Assembly: GCF_958295425.1 (NCBI RefSeq)
Contig: NC_081143.1
Location: 28,120,578-28,184,577, forward strand
DNA length: 64,000 nt
Reading direction: 5' to 3'
Source of the DNA: Solea solea
Taxonomy: Eukaryota > Chordata > Actinopteri > Pleuronectiformes > Soleidae
Shown: positions 52,801 through 63,894 of the stretch, in pieces
How positions within the stretch are numbered: position 1 is the first letter of the stretch
Layout: each line of letters starts with the position of its first letter
Notes under the pieces: model-generated
Told to the model about the DNA's origin: nothing
What the model saw: the letters and a program-made list of their open reading frames with translations, nothing else
Databases searched by the model: none
Translations under genes and position numbers: made by a program

Positions 52801-53485
52801 TTAACTAGTTTTGGAAAGAAACGCTGCAACAAAAACAATGTTAAAATGAAAAAATCATGAAACTAAACTAATAATAAATAATAAATCATGAGTATTCAAG
52901 ACAATCACAAGAAATATGAATGGTTTTCGACATTTGCTCTTTAACGGACCAAAGATAAACTCGATTAATCAAGCAAATACTCGATGTGTTTGGTCCTTGG
53001 TTTTGCTCCTGCTACCAAAACGGTGACAGACACCTTACACTTTTATCATGTACAAGCCGAATTGTCCCGAAGACACTGTGGTCACGTGTTAAATAATACA
53101 CATTGCTCTATGATGTGCATTCATTGAATGTTTCGTTAAACAACTTGTAAATGTAGGTTTTCTGAATGTGGTTCGGCCTCAGGGCTTTAATTAACCATGG
53201 CGGATTGAACCGGAACTACAGACTGTGAAGAGGTTCATAAGAAGAACAGACCGAGACCGAAACCGAACCGAACCGAGTCGTTTGGTTTCGTATCGTATCG
53301 TATAGTATCGGAACTGCTAGCCCTGGTGAAGGTGAAGAGGAGGAGGTCAAACACTCACGCTCTCGCAGTCTGTTCTTGAAGTTCGGGTCACTCCTTCGTT
53401 TCCTGTCGAAATAAATGCAGTAACCCACGAACAGCGCCCCGCACACTCCCGCAGCTATCGCGCTCGTCCTCCCGCCCATCATCAC
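49845..53485 (-). CDS. tomm20: Mitochondrial import receptor TOM20, 5 exons
   Basis: Outer-membrane receptor of the TOM complex that recognises amphipathic presequences. Minus-strand exons: 53485-53359, 52592-52546, 52257-52176, 52069-51927, 49889-49845. Phases agree and sum to 444 nt (147 codons plus TAA); human is 145. The N-terminus reads MMMGGRTSAIAAGVCGALFV then GYCIYFDRKRRSDPNF: a short tail, one membrane span (about residues 8-27) and a basic cytosolic stop. RRNKQKAANKSAGLAK follows, then the TPR-like receptor domain LPDLKDAEAVQKFFLEEIQL and HLTNAIAVCGQPQQLLQVLQ. The protein ends RIVSAQSLSEDDIE. Three ATGs stand at the start; I took the first. Intron 4 is about 2 kb because of a LINE insertion. 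Confidence 0.97.
49985..50095. repeat. 31-bp minisatellite, left part
   Basis: Copies of GTTATGAAGGTACTGCAGAT then GTTCTGGATCA in tomm20 intron 4, cut at about 50095 by the LINE insertion and continuing at 51597. Confidence 0.93.
50095..51597 (-). mobile_element. 5'-truncated LINE (CR1/L2/Jockey-type reverse transcriptase)
   Basis: A minus-strand frame, open from at least 51595 to its stop at 50341, encodes reverse transcriptase. Motifs are LNDFRPVALTSLVMKSFERI, LDPLQFAYRAGRGVDDAI, FIDFTSAFN, STGSPQGCVLSPLLF, KFADDSVIV (catalytic FADD) and YKYLGTVIDDRLSFE. The endonuclease part is missing. The 3' end (50095-50150) has CAAATTGCCCTCCGGGGACA and a TCAAG/TTGAC repeat tail. The intact frame suggests a fairly recent insertion. 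It lies in the same orientation as tomm20. Confidence 0.9.
51597..51885. repeat. 31-bp minisatellite, right part
   Basis: About nine copies of the same 31-bp unit (GTTATGAAGGTACTGCAGAG, GTTCTAGATCT and variants), ending just before the donor side of tomm20 exon 4. Confidence 0.95.
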
Positions 53486-53640
53486 TGCCGGTGCCCGCTC
53501 GGTGTGCGGAGGATTTACGGTTTTTCTGTGTTTTTTCTCCGGTGGTTATTTTACCGTCAGGGAGCAGGCGGAGCGGCTCAAGACAGGAAGGACCCGCGAG
53601 GACCCCGTCGTTTGACAGCCGTTACCCCATAGCTGTTTAT
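53486..53640 (-). promoter_or_regulatory. tomm20: tomm20 5' region
   Basis: G/C-rich, CpG-containing stretch directly upstream of the first ATG (GTGCCCGCTCGGTGTGCGGA on the plus strand), with no TATA box seen. It is the likely promoter and 5' UTR; the start site cannot be fixed by eye. Confidence 0.5.
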
Positions 53641-54659
53641 TCAACGCCTGACTGAAAAAATATGACGAATAAAAATATTTGTGACGGTTTTTAAGCCATG
53701 AAAATAACAATAATAACGACTCTTAAACCTCTGTAGTGCCGGAAAAATCAATTAATTGTTTTATTGAGCTTTTACATCAAACTCCGTAAAAAAAACTCTT
53801 ACGAATATTATTTTTTTCCCTAAACAAACGCTGATTAAATATCGTGATGAAATATTTAAACACGATCACATAAAAGGATTCACAGGAGTCTGATACAGTT
53901 TTCACAACAATTCAGGCGAATAAGAAAAAACAAAAAAGACCGACAGAAAAATATGACTTTGAACTGTAGAGGGCAGCATTCCACCTCTGAGTGTGCAGCC
54001 TGCCGGAAATGATTACAAGAAAATAAAGCAGTAAATAAGTGGAATTTACTGTATTTTGAGTTTAACTGTAAATAACTAACCGTAGAGAGAGTTTATAAGA
54101 ATTTGTGTCCATGAAGGACACAAATACAAGAGGTCAAATCACAGTCTCTGAGGGTTGTTTGTCTGCTGTGACCAGCAGAGGGCAGCATAACACCAAACAT
54201 GAGAACGTGAAGGTCTCTCAGTTCATGCATGAAGCTCGACTGAAGCTCAGAGCTACGAGATCCGGAAACCAGGAGAAATTCTCAAGTGTGAGAAGACGTC
54301 AGCTGATCCTTCCTGTGGAGAACCTGGAGGACAGGACGTGAGCATGGAGCCTGAAGAACCTCTGGAGATGTTCTGTGAGATGGAGCAGACCATGGTGTCG
54401 CAAGGCTCATGAGTTTGATCTTCTGACGATAAAGGATGATCTTGAGTGTTCTGCAAAGATTTATAATAAAGTGAAAAATACAATACAAAATGCCCTCATC
54501 CAATCAATAAAAAATAATTTAGTTAATATTTCAACACTAAGATGACACGGGATTAGATAGTGTGGACCTATTAGACAAAAAGTGTAACAATAAGTTCCTG
54601 AGACAATACTTATGTAATACCATGTACCCTTATATTGCAAGAAGCTCATTTATTCTCAA

Positions 54660-55062
54660 AGACGGCATAAATCTGAAATTTCAGTTATCAGAATAACATT
54701 TTTGAAGTTTTCCATTCCCCCAAAATATGAGGAAGTCCACTTCAAAACTCTAAATGACATTTATCCTTCCAACGACTTCATTAGAAAGAGATTTAATCTG
54801 CAGGTGAAAAACTGTTACTTACGTAAAACAAATATAGAAACGACAAAGCATTTATTTTATGATCGTGAAACAGTTCAAACTGTATGGAAATCTCTATATG
54901 ATTTGCTGTCCTCAATAAACATTGATTTCTTGTCATTTTAAAATATTCAAGTTGGTGTGCTCCTAAAAAAAAAGTATCAATTATTGATTAATAACCTGAT
55001 TATAATAACAAAGTATTATATAAACAAGTGCAGATATGATAAAGAAGAAGAAGAAGAAGAAG
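54660..55062 (+). mobile_element. Fossil L1-type LINE ORF2 C-terminal fragment
   Basis: The frame 54702-54941 contains YEEVHFKTLNDIYPSNDFIR, KRFNLQVKNCYL, ETTKHLFYDRETVQTVW and SLYDLL. This resembles the C-terminal zinc-knuckle region of fish L1 ORF2, where C-x-x-C and H pairs are partly lost. It ends in a GAA-rich tail (about 55038-55062). 5'-truncated and inactive. Confidence 0.7.
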
Positions 55063-55312
55063 AGGAGGACGGAGGCTGAATGATCCAGAAGAGACGGGAG
55101 GTCAGTGAAGCCGAGCGTCCACTTCCTGTGTCATTTTACGTGCTGATGGAACAGTTTGAGTGTTTTTGTTGATCTAAGTCTTTAATAAATGTCTTTATTT
55201 ATCATCATCACACAAACAAACACTGTGTCCTGAGGCATTATGGGTACAGCTGGCTAAAGACAGTGACTCCAGTGTGCCAGCAGGGGTAGCTGTTGATCCA
55301 GCACAGCAATAT

Positions 55313-55345
<33 letters not shown>

Positions 55346-55464
55346 GCGTCTGCATCCTGTCTGACTGTGATAACTTGATATTCAGAAGCCTGATGGTGTT
55401 CACATTCAAACAGTCAGCAGCTCATATGACAATATGAATGAACACCACGCAACACTGGAATGTG

Positions 55465-55507
<43 letters not shown>

Positions 55508-55559
55508 AATGGTTTGATTCACAGTGAGCAGGAAACATGGCCGTTAGAGGAGACACCAA

Positions 55560-56066
55560 GAAAATCTTGATTTTATCCACTTTAACAAAAGACTTGTGTA
55601 ATAAACTCAACGTCAGTTTAAGTCTCATGATCACGTCTTTATCTCACTGTTAGACAGACTTTTCCAACAGGAAACTGAAGTTTGTAAACCACTCCCACAC
55701 CAAACCTCACAGAGAAAACCAGTGATTTTAGCATCACACACACAGGAGTTGTTGATCCACTGCTGCCTCCATCACTAAGTTCAAATATCTTATCTTTCCA
55801 ATTCGGCTTTTGAAAGCCTACATTCACTTTAACTTCAGTGACACAAACTGACCACACGAGGCAGCAGTAGACCAGCGGCGCCTGTGTCCCCGCCAGCTAA
55901 AATCACTGATTTTCTCTATGAGGTTTGGTGTGAGACAGTGAGTGATTTACAAAAGTCTAACAGTGAGATCAAGACAATCAAAGGTGATTTCCAGCCTGTT
56001 TTCACTGAGTTCTCTCGACAGTAGCCGATAAAAACACACTTTTAAATCCTGGACTGTCCCTTTAAG
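55560..56066. repeat. Fold-back family copy, near full length
   Basis: Left arm GATCACGTCTTTATCTCACT, GTTAGACAGACTTTTCCAAC and CACACCAAACCTCACAGAGA. Right arm ATTTTCTCTATGAGGTTTGG, then AGTCTAACAGTGAGATCAAG. Terminal motif ATCCTGGACTGTCCCTTTAA is inverted relative to AAAGGGACAGTTCAG at 44046. Confidence 0.88.
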
Positions 56067-56599
56067 ACGAGGAATAAGAAGCTGAGAAATATTGAAAAAT
56101 AAATGAATTACGTGACATATTGTTTCTTAGATAAGAAACAGCAACATAAAGCATAAGTGACTGATTGATCAGACTGAATCAGACCTGAGAGTCGATCAGC
56201 TTCAATGATCACTCAGACCTGACGAGTTAAAGCTGATTTAAAGCTGATCTGTCTCAAGCAGCTTAAAGGGTCAGAGGTCACTGGGTCATGTGGAAGAAGA
56301 CTCCAGTCACGGAGGGAGTTTAAGGAAAATGCTGAGCTTTTCTTTTCCTGGGAAATTGATGGTGATGTTGTTCCAGGTCTGTGTGAGACAGGAAGTAGAA
56401 GCGACAAACCTTCCCAGGAACAGGAAGTGTAAGAAAGCTACAATTTCCCAGCGATATAAATACCTGAGGATTTTCACAAAGAAACTAAATATCACAAACA
56501 TTCATGACCCTCAATAGTTTGGTTTAAAAATGAATTTAACAAATATTTAGTTAAATGCAAACGAGTATATAAAGAAATATTTATTTATTTATTTAAAAT

Positions 56600-56925
56600 T
56601 GTTGTCAAAGTCAGAATTCTGAGGGAAAAGTTGAAATTCTGAGAAAAAAAGTTGGTATTCTGAGAGAAAAGTTGAAATTCTGAGAAAAAAGTTGGAATTC
56701 TGAGAAAAAAGTTGGAATTCTGAGAGAAAAGTTGGAATTCTGAGATTAAAGTCAGAATTCTGACATTTCAAAATTCTGAGAGAAAAGTCGGAATTCAGAG
56801 AAAAAGTCGGAATTCTGAATGAAAAATTGCAATTCTGAGAAAAAGTTGAAATCTTTGGAAAAAAAATAAGAATTCTGAGAAAAAAGTCAGAATTCTGAAA
56901 TTAAAGTTGGAATTCTAAGAAAACT
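56600..56925. repeat. ~19-bp minisatellite
   Basis: About 17 imperfect copies of a unit like GAATTCTGAGAAAAAAGTTG, 17-20 bp, with purine-strand bias. Confidence 0.93.
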
Positions 56926-58007
56926 GTTTTCAGACTTTTCATTCATGCTGTTTTCTTTCTTACAAAATCAGATTAGATCAGATTAGAACGACACTGCGGT
57001 GAAAAATGAGAGGATGAATGTGTGAACTGATGATTATAAACTGCTCCTTCTCACTTGTCTTCAGTAGGTGACTTTAGCGCCACCTACTGCTCATGTCTGT
57101 TTGAGTGTATTCTTTCAAAGTTTGCTTCACATATGTAACAGATTTGAACAGAAACCAGATTCCAGTGTGGTTTTTATGAGGAGACCAGATTCCAGACTGT
57201 AGTGGACTTCAGCACTGCTGCTTTTTCTGTTTGTGCTGAGAGTGGAAAAGATGAAGCTGCTCACACACACACACACACACACAGGGATGAGACGTGGGGG
57301 AGGAGCGGAGGTCTGATGGTTCTTTCAGACTGACCCCAGACTCTCCAGCTCCACGTGTGCCAAGTGTAATTCTTGGACCAGGTTTTGGTCTGTGGAGGTT
57401 TATGAAAGAATGAGAAGCAGAAAAATACGGGAGTCTGATTTCTGCATGGAGCGCTGGCTGCAGACAGGAAGTCCTAGGACCAGGTCCAGACAGCAGTCTA
57501 GTGGGTGTGAGCGGAACCACGACTCACTTCACATTTACAACCCTCACCACGTGACTTCTTTACATGATACTGCAAACAAAGTCAAAGGGAAACTGCGGGA
57601 AGGACCCAGGACCGGACCAGGACTTCAAGGACCATACCGGGACTTGGATAAGGGGAATCTTATCCATCGTGTACTGAACGTTCCACACATCTGACTCTGA
57701 TCCACGACTTCCTGTTGACAGAGTCAGACGAGTCTTTCAAAACAAAACAAGAGTCGGTGACGTCCTCGTTCACTACGTTCACATGTGAACCACAGGAGGA
57801 GGAGGAGGAGGAGGAGGAGCAGCAGCAGGAGGAGACATGTATCCTCCCCCTCCCTCTGTGACCTCAGCTGTTTTTATCTCCACTCTCTGATCCAGGTGTT
57901 GAACCCTTTCATTTCATCCTCCCACCAACACACATGAAATCACAGGAAACACAAAAACCCACTCCTGATCTGTGGAGGACAACAGTTAAAGCTGCTGTAG
58001 GTAACAC

Positions 58008-58664
58008 CAGTGTTGGGGAGTAACGACGTTACGTCATTTATTACAGAATGTACGTAATTGTAATCTGCTACGTTACAGTTTTGCTTTTGGAAATTTCCAT
58101 GACAATTTGAGTTACATTTTAAAAATCACAGCAAATTTTTTCCTATCAACATCCTCCTAAAGCCGACACTTGTGATTGGCTCTCTCTGGTCATGTGACAT
58201 TCTGCTGCTACACTCAGTCGACTTGTTAACTGTACGACAGTCAGCAGCAACGATGTCAGATAAAAAAAACACTTCACACAGACAGAAGATAACAAACATT
58301 TGTGCCGGCAGTGAAGGTGTCGACGTGGAACCTATGGACACATCTAAAGCTACGTAGCTTATTAGCCTATTAGCCTAGAGCTGTAACTGCAAGCACTCAC
58401 ATACAATAACATGGGGAAGTCTTTTCATGCCTCGCAGGTTAAATGATGATGACAAAGCTTTAGTTTACAAGTGTGTACAATGAAGTCAGATGTAGCCTAA
58501 CCATTAGTCTCAAACATGACATAGATTTTCCAAATATGACCTTGCAGCGCCACCTTGTGGTGCAATCTTTATTAGTTTAGTGAGATTTTGAAAAGGTTAG
58601 ACTCATAATGTTGTTAAACTTAAAAGAACATTGACTTTACATTGAAGTTATCTTCCCAACACTT
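58008..58664 (+). mobile_element. Non-autonomous hAT-like element, 657 bp
   Basis: Begins CAGTGTTGGGGAGTAACGAC and ends TTCCCAACACTT, imperfect terminal inverted repeats. It is flanked by 8-bp duplications GGTAACAC (58000-58007) and GGTAACAT (58665-58672) with one mismatch. CAGTGTTGGGGAGTAACG is the known end of common fish hAT elements, and 8-bp duplications are the hAT hallmark. A short frame at about 58250-58357 may be a transposase N-terminal relic; no intact transposase. Confidence 0.85.
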
Positions 58665-58681
58665 GGTAACATTTGTGGTGA

Positions 58682-58850
58682 GTGATGGATAATTCAGGTT
58701 TAAATGTCTTCGTTTGTCACTTCAGTGTAATTAGTGACACAACGTGACCACACGAGGCAGCAGAGGACCAGCAGTGAGGTTTGGTGTGGGAGAGTGAGCG
58801 CTTTACAAACTGCAGTTTAAAGACGTGATCATGTGGCCTAGATGTTGTAG
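58682..58850. repeat. Fold-back family fragment
   Basis: GTGACCACACGAGGCAGCAG, AGGACCAGCAGTGAGGTTTG, GTGTGGGAGAGTGAGCG and AAAGACGTGATCATGTGGCC. It lies directly beside the hAT-like element. Confidence 0.8.
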
Positions 58851-59924
58851 TCTGGTGTTAGCATGCTAGCGTAGCATGAAAAAGATGCAGGAAGCTAAAG
58901 GTGCTGTGTGTTAGCATTAGCTTACTCTGCTGCTGGTGTCCTTCTCCAGTGACGGTGATGATGATGATGATGATGATGAACAGGGTTCACCAGCCACAAA
59001 TGCAGGGGCAGGAAATTAGCAGGTGAGGAGAAACAGGAAGTGTGAGAATGACATCACAAGAAAAACAGGAAATACAAAACTGTGTGTGTGTGTGTGTGTG
59101 TTTTCTGACCAGTTGTCATCATGGAGACCAAAACCTGGTCCTAATGAGGCAGAACCTAATTTCTGGGGAACTGGTTTAGTTTAGTTTACTAACATTGGAA
59201 TTGTGGTTATGGTTAACATTAGTTTTAGTCATTAACTGGTTAGGGTTATGGTTAGTGATGAGACGTCGATGCAGAGACTGATTCACTGTTTTACACACAC
59301 GCACACACACAGACACACACCTGTGTCCCGACTCTGAGGACACAGCTGGCTGAGGACACCCCCCGTCCTTCAACAGTCCTCACGTATGAGTTCCTCTGCT
59401 CGCTCCAGCAACTGTCGCCATAGTAACTAACTTGGATCACACCCAATCATGAGACGGATGTGGCGCCTGAAGAGGGGGTGGGGGTAAGGGGGGTGAGGGT
59501 GAGTGGGAGGTGCCGTCTGAGAGGTGAGGAGGACGAATCACAAGCGGAGACGCTGCTCTCATTCAGAGGTCAGGAGATAAGACGGGCGCCACCTCCTCAC
59601 ACACTGACCTTTGACCTGCACCGCCCCCTAACCAAAGTTCACTCGGGGGTGACTGAGCCGTGAAGTGATCTGTGAGCGCCCCCTACTGCTGAGAATCTGT
59701 TGCAATCTGCTGTCTCACCATGAGGTGTCACCAATTGTTACATTCTGGACCTTTAATGTAAAGCAGGTAACTAAAGCCTGGGTAAGTAACCTTTGGTAAC
59801 CTGGTTAAAAAAACATGGCCCTATCTTAGCTGCTAGTGTTGTGACACAGGAGTTAGCATCGCTGCCAAAACCGAAGCAAATGAAGATGAAATTAATGTTT
59901 ATTAAAGCAATTTAAACATAGTTA

Positions 59925-60232
59925 TCTTAGCAGTTGATCCAGGAGAGAATTTAGCTTAGCATTTTCCCCAGGATGATAGTTAGCTTGGCATTATCTCCAT
60001 AAGAGTAGCGGGCATTATAGCATTTTCCTCGTAGAGTATTTTGCTTAGCATTAAGCTCCAGTAAAGCAGTTAAGCATTAGCATTTGTTCCACGAGACCTG
60101 TTCAATTAGCATTTTCCACGGGGACAATAGGTAGCTTAGCATTAACTCCAGGGTAGTAATTATCTTAGTATTTTTTCAAGGAGAATATTTAGCTTAGCTT
60201 TTGCTCCAGAAGAATAGTTAGCTCAGCATTTC
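59925..60232. repeat. ~43-bp degenerate minisatellite
   Basis: About seven copies of a unit like AGTTAGCTTAGCATTTTCTC then CAGGAGAATA, strongly diverged. Confidence 0.8.
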
Positions 60233-60239
60233 TCTGTTT

Positions 60240-60500
60240 TCTGGACAGAAGACAGATGACAGAAGACAGAAGACAGAAGACAGATCACAGAAGACAGAAG
60301 ACAAAGGACAGAAGATAGATGACCGAGGACAGAGGACAGAAAACAGAAGACAAAGGACAGAAAATAGATGACCGAGGACAGAGGACAGAGGACAGAGGAC
60401 AGGGGACAGAGGACAGAAGACAGATGACAGAGGACAGAAGACAGATGACAGATGACAGATGACAGAAGACAGAGGACAGGGGACAGAGGACAGGGGACAG
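60240..60500. repeat. (GACAGAN)n heptamer array
   Basis: About 37 heptamers GACAGAA, GACAGAT, GACAGAG and GACAGGG in one purine-rich strand. Frames encoding LSSV/CHLSS repeats on the other strand are by-products. Confidence 0.95.
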
Positions 60501-60859
60501 AAGCTGCAGCAGCCGGAGCTCGTAAAGCTCCCTCAGCGCCGACATCACCGTTAAACTCTCCGTCGCTCCCCAACGCCGCAGAGCTGCAGCGACACCACTA
60601 CACTCAGATTTATGAGCTTGTTTCAGTTTGATGAACAGCAGGACAGAGGACGGACGGAGGACAGAGGACGCCACAAACTCCACTCACCACCAACAGCAGC
60701 ACCCGTCTGTCTGTCTGTCTGTCTGTCCTGCTCCAAATATCAGCTTTCACTGTTGATAAGCGGACACATGGGCGGGCATTTTGTCTTCACCATGATTTAA
60801 ATGTGACGTCATTTGTTTAGAAAACATAGAAACAGTTCACCAGCACACAGGACACAGGA

Positions 60860-61095
60860 CACGCTGGTCCTCTGCTGCCTTGTGTGGTCACTATGTGCCA
60901 CTGAAGTCAATCTGAACTCATGATTTCAAACACATTTGAACAATAACTCCTGTGTGTGTGATGTTAAAATCACAGATTTTCTCTATGGGGTTTGGTGCGA
61001 GAGAGTGACTTTAGTTCAGTAGCTAAAATCTGTTTTCACTGAACCTGAGCCTCTGTGTGTGAGGCTGGTTCTCAGCAGTAGGGGGCAGCACAACC
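60860..61095. repeat. Fold-back family fragment
   Basis: CTGCTGCCTTGTGTGGTCAC, ATTTTCTCTATGGGGTTTGG and GAGCCTCTGTGTGTGAGGCT, ending GTTCTCAGCAGTAGGGGGCA. Confidence 0.8.
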
Positions 61096-61435
61096 ACACT
61101 GTTTTAAAGTTTTGTTGGTAAATTGAAGGACAAAGGATCATTTTAGGGAAATATCATATTCACAAAGCCACATTTAGTAACTCTAAACCTTCTTTTATTG
61201 CTTTTGTAAGGAAACTGAACAGTACAGTAAAAGCTGCTAAAACTATTCAATTATGCTTGTGTTTATTTGAAACTCCCCCTGGCTCTGATCTTAACCAATG
61301 TGTCTATATGTATTAATGACTCTATTTGCATGTTGTTACTGTTTTCTATCATAAAGATTCAATAAAGATTTTATAAAAATAATAACACATGCACGCACAT
61401 GCAGGAAGTGTCAAAGGGCGGGAAAACACAGAGGT

Positions 61436-61552
61436 CCTTTCTCAATACTCAAGTATGAAAGGATGTACTTGCGTACTTGAGAAGTACGCCTGGAGTACAT
61501 ACTTGTCAAGTACGGGAGTACAGATAGGAAGTATGGATATTGAGAAACAGCC
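61436..61552. mobile_element. Short relative of the 11225-12383 TIR element
   Basis: Left CTTTCTCAATACTCAAGTAT and right GGATATTGAGAAACAGCC, with GTACTTGCGTACTTGAGAAG and CAAGTACGGGAGTAC inside. Same ends and internal TACTTG vocabulary as the larger element, but only about 117 bp, so an internally deleted copy. Confidence 0.7.
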
Positions 61553-61854
61553 AGAGACACCAAAGTGATTCTCACGTCCTGTGAGTAAGAGAACGATGTC
61601 AGCACACACAAATTAACATTATGTTGAGGCTCCGCCCACTCATGACTCACTCATTGTCACCGTAGTTACGCCTGGTGTCCACACACAGTTTTACTCTGAA
61701 ATGTTGAAATGTTTTAATGTGGACTTTTATTTTGAAAACTACAAGGATGTGTTTTGGAGTGGACGGATACAAACTCACTTCAAAAGACTTTTATTTTGAA
61801 AACAGTTTTACAGATGACAACATTGATCGTTAAAACACCTGCGATCACACTCTG

Positions 61855-61940
61855 ACCTCATGATGACCTCACAGTGACCGCACGATGATCTCATGATGAC
61901 CTCACAGTGACCTCAGAGTGACCTCACAGTGACCTCCGTC
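61855..61940. repeat. 10-11-bp tandem (GACCTCACAGT)n
   Basis: Seven to eight copies of TGACCTCACAG/TGACCTCAGAG/TGATGACCTC. Confidence 0.88.
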
Positions 61941-62147
61941 CTGGTCCTGGTCCTCCAACATCACCCGAGCTAAACTGAGCAACTCGTAACAGAAGGCGGA
62001 GCTGAGAGAGGGTCATGGCGGTGCTGGCCCCGCCCCCACAGGTCTAAATATAAGTGGGTCACAGCTGGTTCACTTGAAAGCGTCTCTGATGACCCCGACA
62101 TGGACACACGTGAAGATCCGGTTTCATGATCCAAGCTTTACACACTG

Positions 62148-62188
<41 letters not shown>

Positions 62189-62217
62189 CACAACAACACA
62201 AACAATGTCCATACATG

Positions 62218-62600
62218 ACTGTGCTGAGAGCGCCCCCTGCTGCTGAGAACCAGTCTCACACATAGAGGTTCAGGCTCAGTGAAAACAGATTTTAGCCACT
62301 TAGCCAAAGTCACTCTCCCACACCAAACCCCATAGAGATTTTAACATCACACACACACAGGAGCTGTTGATCCACTGCTGCCTCCATCACTAAGTTTAAA
62401 TGTCTGATTTTGTCTATGGGCTTTGGTGTGGGAGAGTGAGTGGTTTACAAACTTCAGTTTCCTGTTGGAAAAGTCTGTTTAACCGTGAGATAAAGACGTG
62501 ATCATGTGACATAGATATCGTAGAAACTTAAAGTGACGTACATTTTATGACGTAAGTCTTTAGTTAAAATGATTTAAAACCAGTTTTTATCTGTTTTCTC
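62218..62600. repeat. Fold-back family copy with CTCF-like core
   Basis: Starts with GAGCGCCCCCTGCTGCTGAG (reverse of the AGGGGGCGC core), then CACTCTCCCACACCAAACCC, CATAGAG, GTTGATCCACTGCTGCCTCC, and the right arm CTATGGGCTTTGGTGTGGGA, GACGTGATCATGTGACATAG. Confidence 0.88.
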
Positions 62601-62844
62601 GAGGATTAGAACATCGTCATTAAACTGTCAGAGGCTGAACTTCACCAAAGGAGGTGAGACAGTATAAATAACATCAGTGATACCTGACTCTGTCTGTGTG
62701 TGTGTGTGTGTGTGTATGTGTGTGTGTGTGTGTGTGCGTGTGAGAGAGAGAGAGAGAGAGAGAGCAGCTTTTTCTGGAAACATAAAGTTATAATTAAAAC
62801 AAACATCTGATGCCAAACCAGTGAAACCTAAACCCCAGTGACCT

Positions 62845-62885
<41 letters not shown>

Positions 62886-62999
62886 TTTCTAGCTTTTAGC
62901 AAAATAAAAGCACCTCATATTTTATGTTCTTATCTTGTTGAATTGATTATTTGTTTACTCAACAGCTGATTTACTGTCTCACTCTTTAGCTGGAACGTG

Positions 63000-63700
63000 T
63001 CTTACTCTTTTTTCTGGTATATGTCTCACTCTTTTTCTCGAACGTGTCTCACTCTTTTTTCTGGAATTTGTGTCTCACTCTTTGGCTAGAACATGTCTCA
63101 CCCTTTGTCTCGAACATGTCTCAATCTTTTCTGGAGCATGTGTCTCACTCTTTGGATGGAACATGTCTCACTCGGTGTCTTGAACGTGTCTCACTCTTCA
63201 TCTCACTCTTTTCTGGAACGTGTGTCTCACTTTTTGGATGGAACATGTCTCAATCTGTGTCTTGAACGTGTCTCACTCTTCATCTCACTCTTTTCTGGAA
63301 CGTGTGTCTCACTCTTTGGATGGAACGTGTCTCACTCTTCGCCTCAATCTTTTTTCTGGAATGTGTGTCTCACTCTTTGGATGGAACATGTCTCAATCTG
63401 TGTCTTGAACGTGTTTCACTCTTTGTCTCACTCTTTTCTGGAACGTGTGTCTCACTCTTTGGATGGAACGTGTCTCACTCTTCGTCTCAATCTTTTTTCT
63501 GGAATGTGTGTCTCACTCTTTGGATGGAACATGTCTCACTCTTTGGATGGAACATGTCTCAATCTGTGTCTTGAACGTGTTTCACTCTTTGTCTCACTCT
63601 TTTCTGGAACGTGTGTCTCACTCTTTGGATGGAACATGTCTCACTCTTTGGATGGAACATGTCTCACTCTGTGTGTTGAACGTGTCTCACTCTCTTCGTG
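63000..63700. repeat. ~700-bp minisatellite with ~143-bp higher-order unit
   Basis: Built of TGTGTCTCACTCTTTGGATG, GAACATGTCTCAATCTG and TCTTTTCTGGAACG pieces. Blocks at about 63302 and 63445 repeat at a 143-bp step. The 245-codon frame across it (63093-63830) is just translated repeat. Confidence 0.9.
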
Positions 63701-63894
63701 GATGAGGACACGTTGCTGTGACGTCAGCAGCTTCCTGCTGTGTGTGCTGTCCTCACCTTTGACCTTTGGACCACAGCTGCAGCTTTTAATAGTGAGCGCA
63801 CAGACGTGCTGCTTATTCTGGGCTCTTTAAATGGTTCAGGCTTTTCTGCAGTGTGGTACGTGGAGGACGTGCTGACACGTGCTGAAAATTCTAA

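Noticed and set aside
57392..57694. 100-codon frame downstream of tomm20
   Set aside because: No motif, no splice context, and composition like the surrounding non-coding sequence.
63093..63830. 245-codon gene
   Set aside because: The protein is only the minisatellite translated; it ends soon after the repeat stops.
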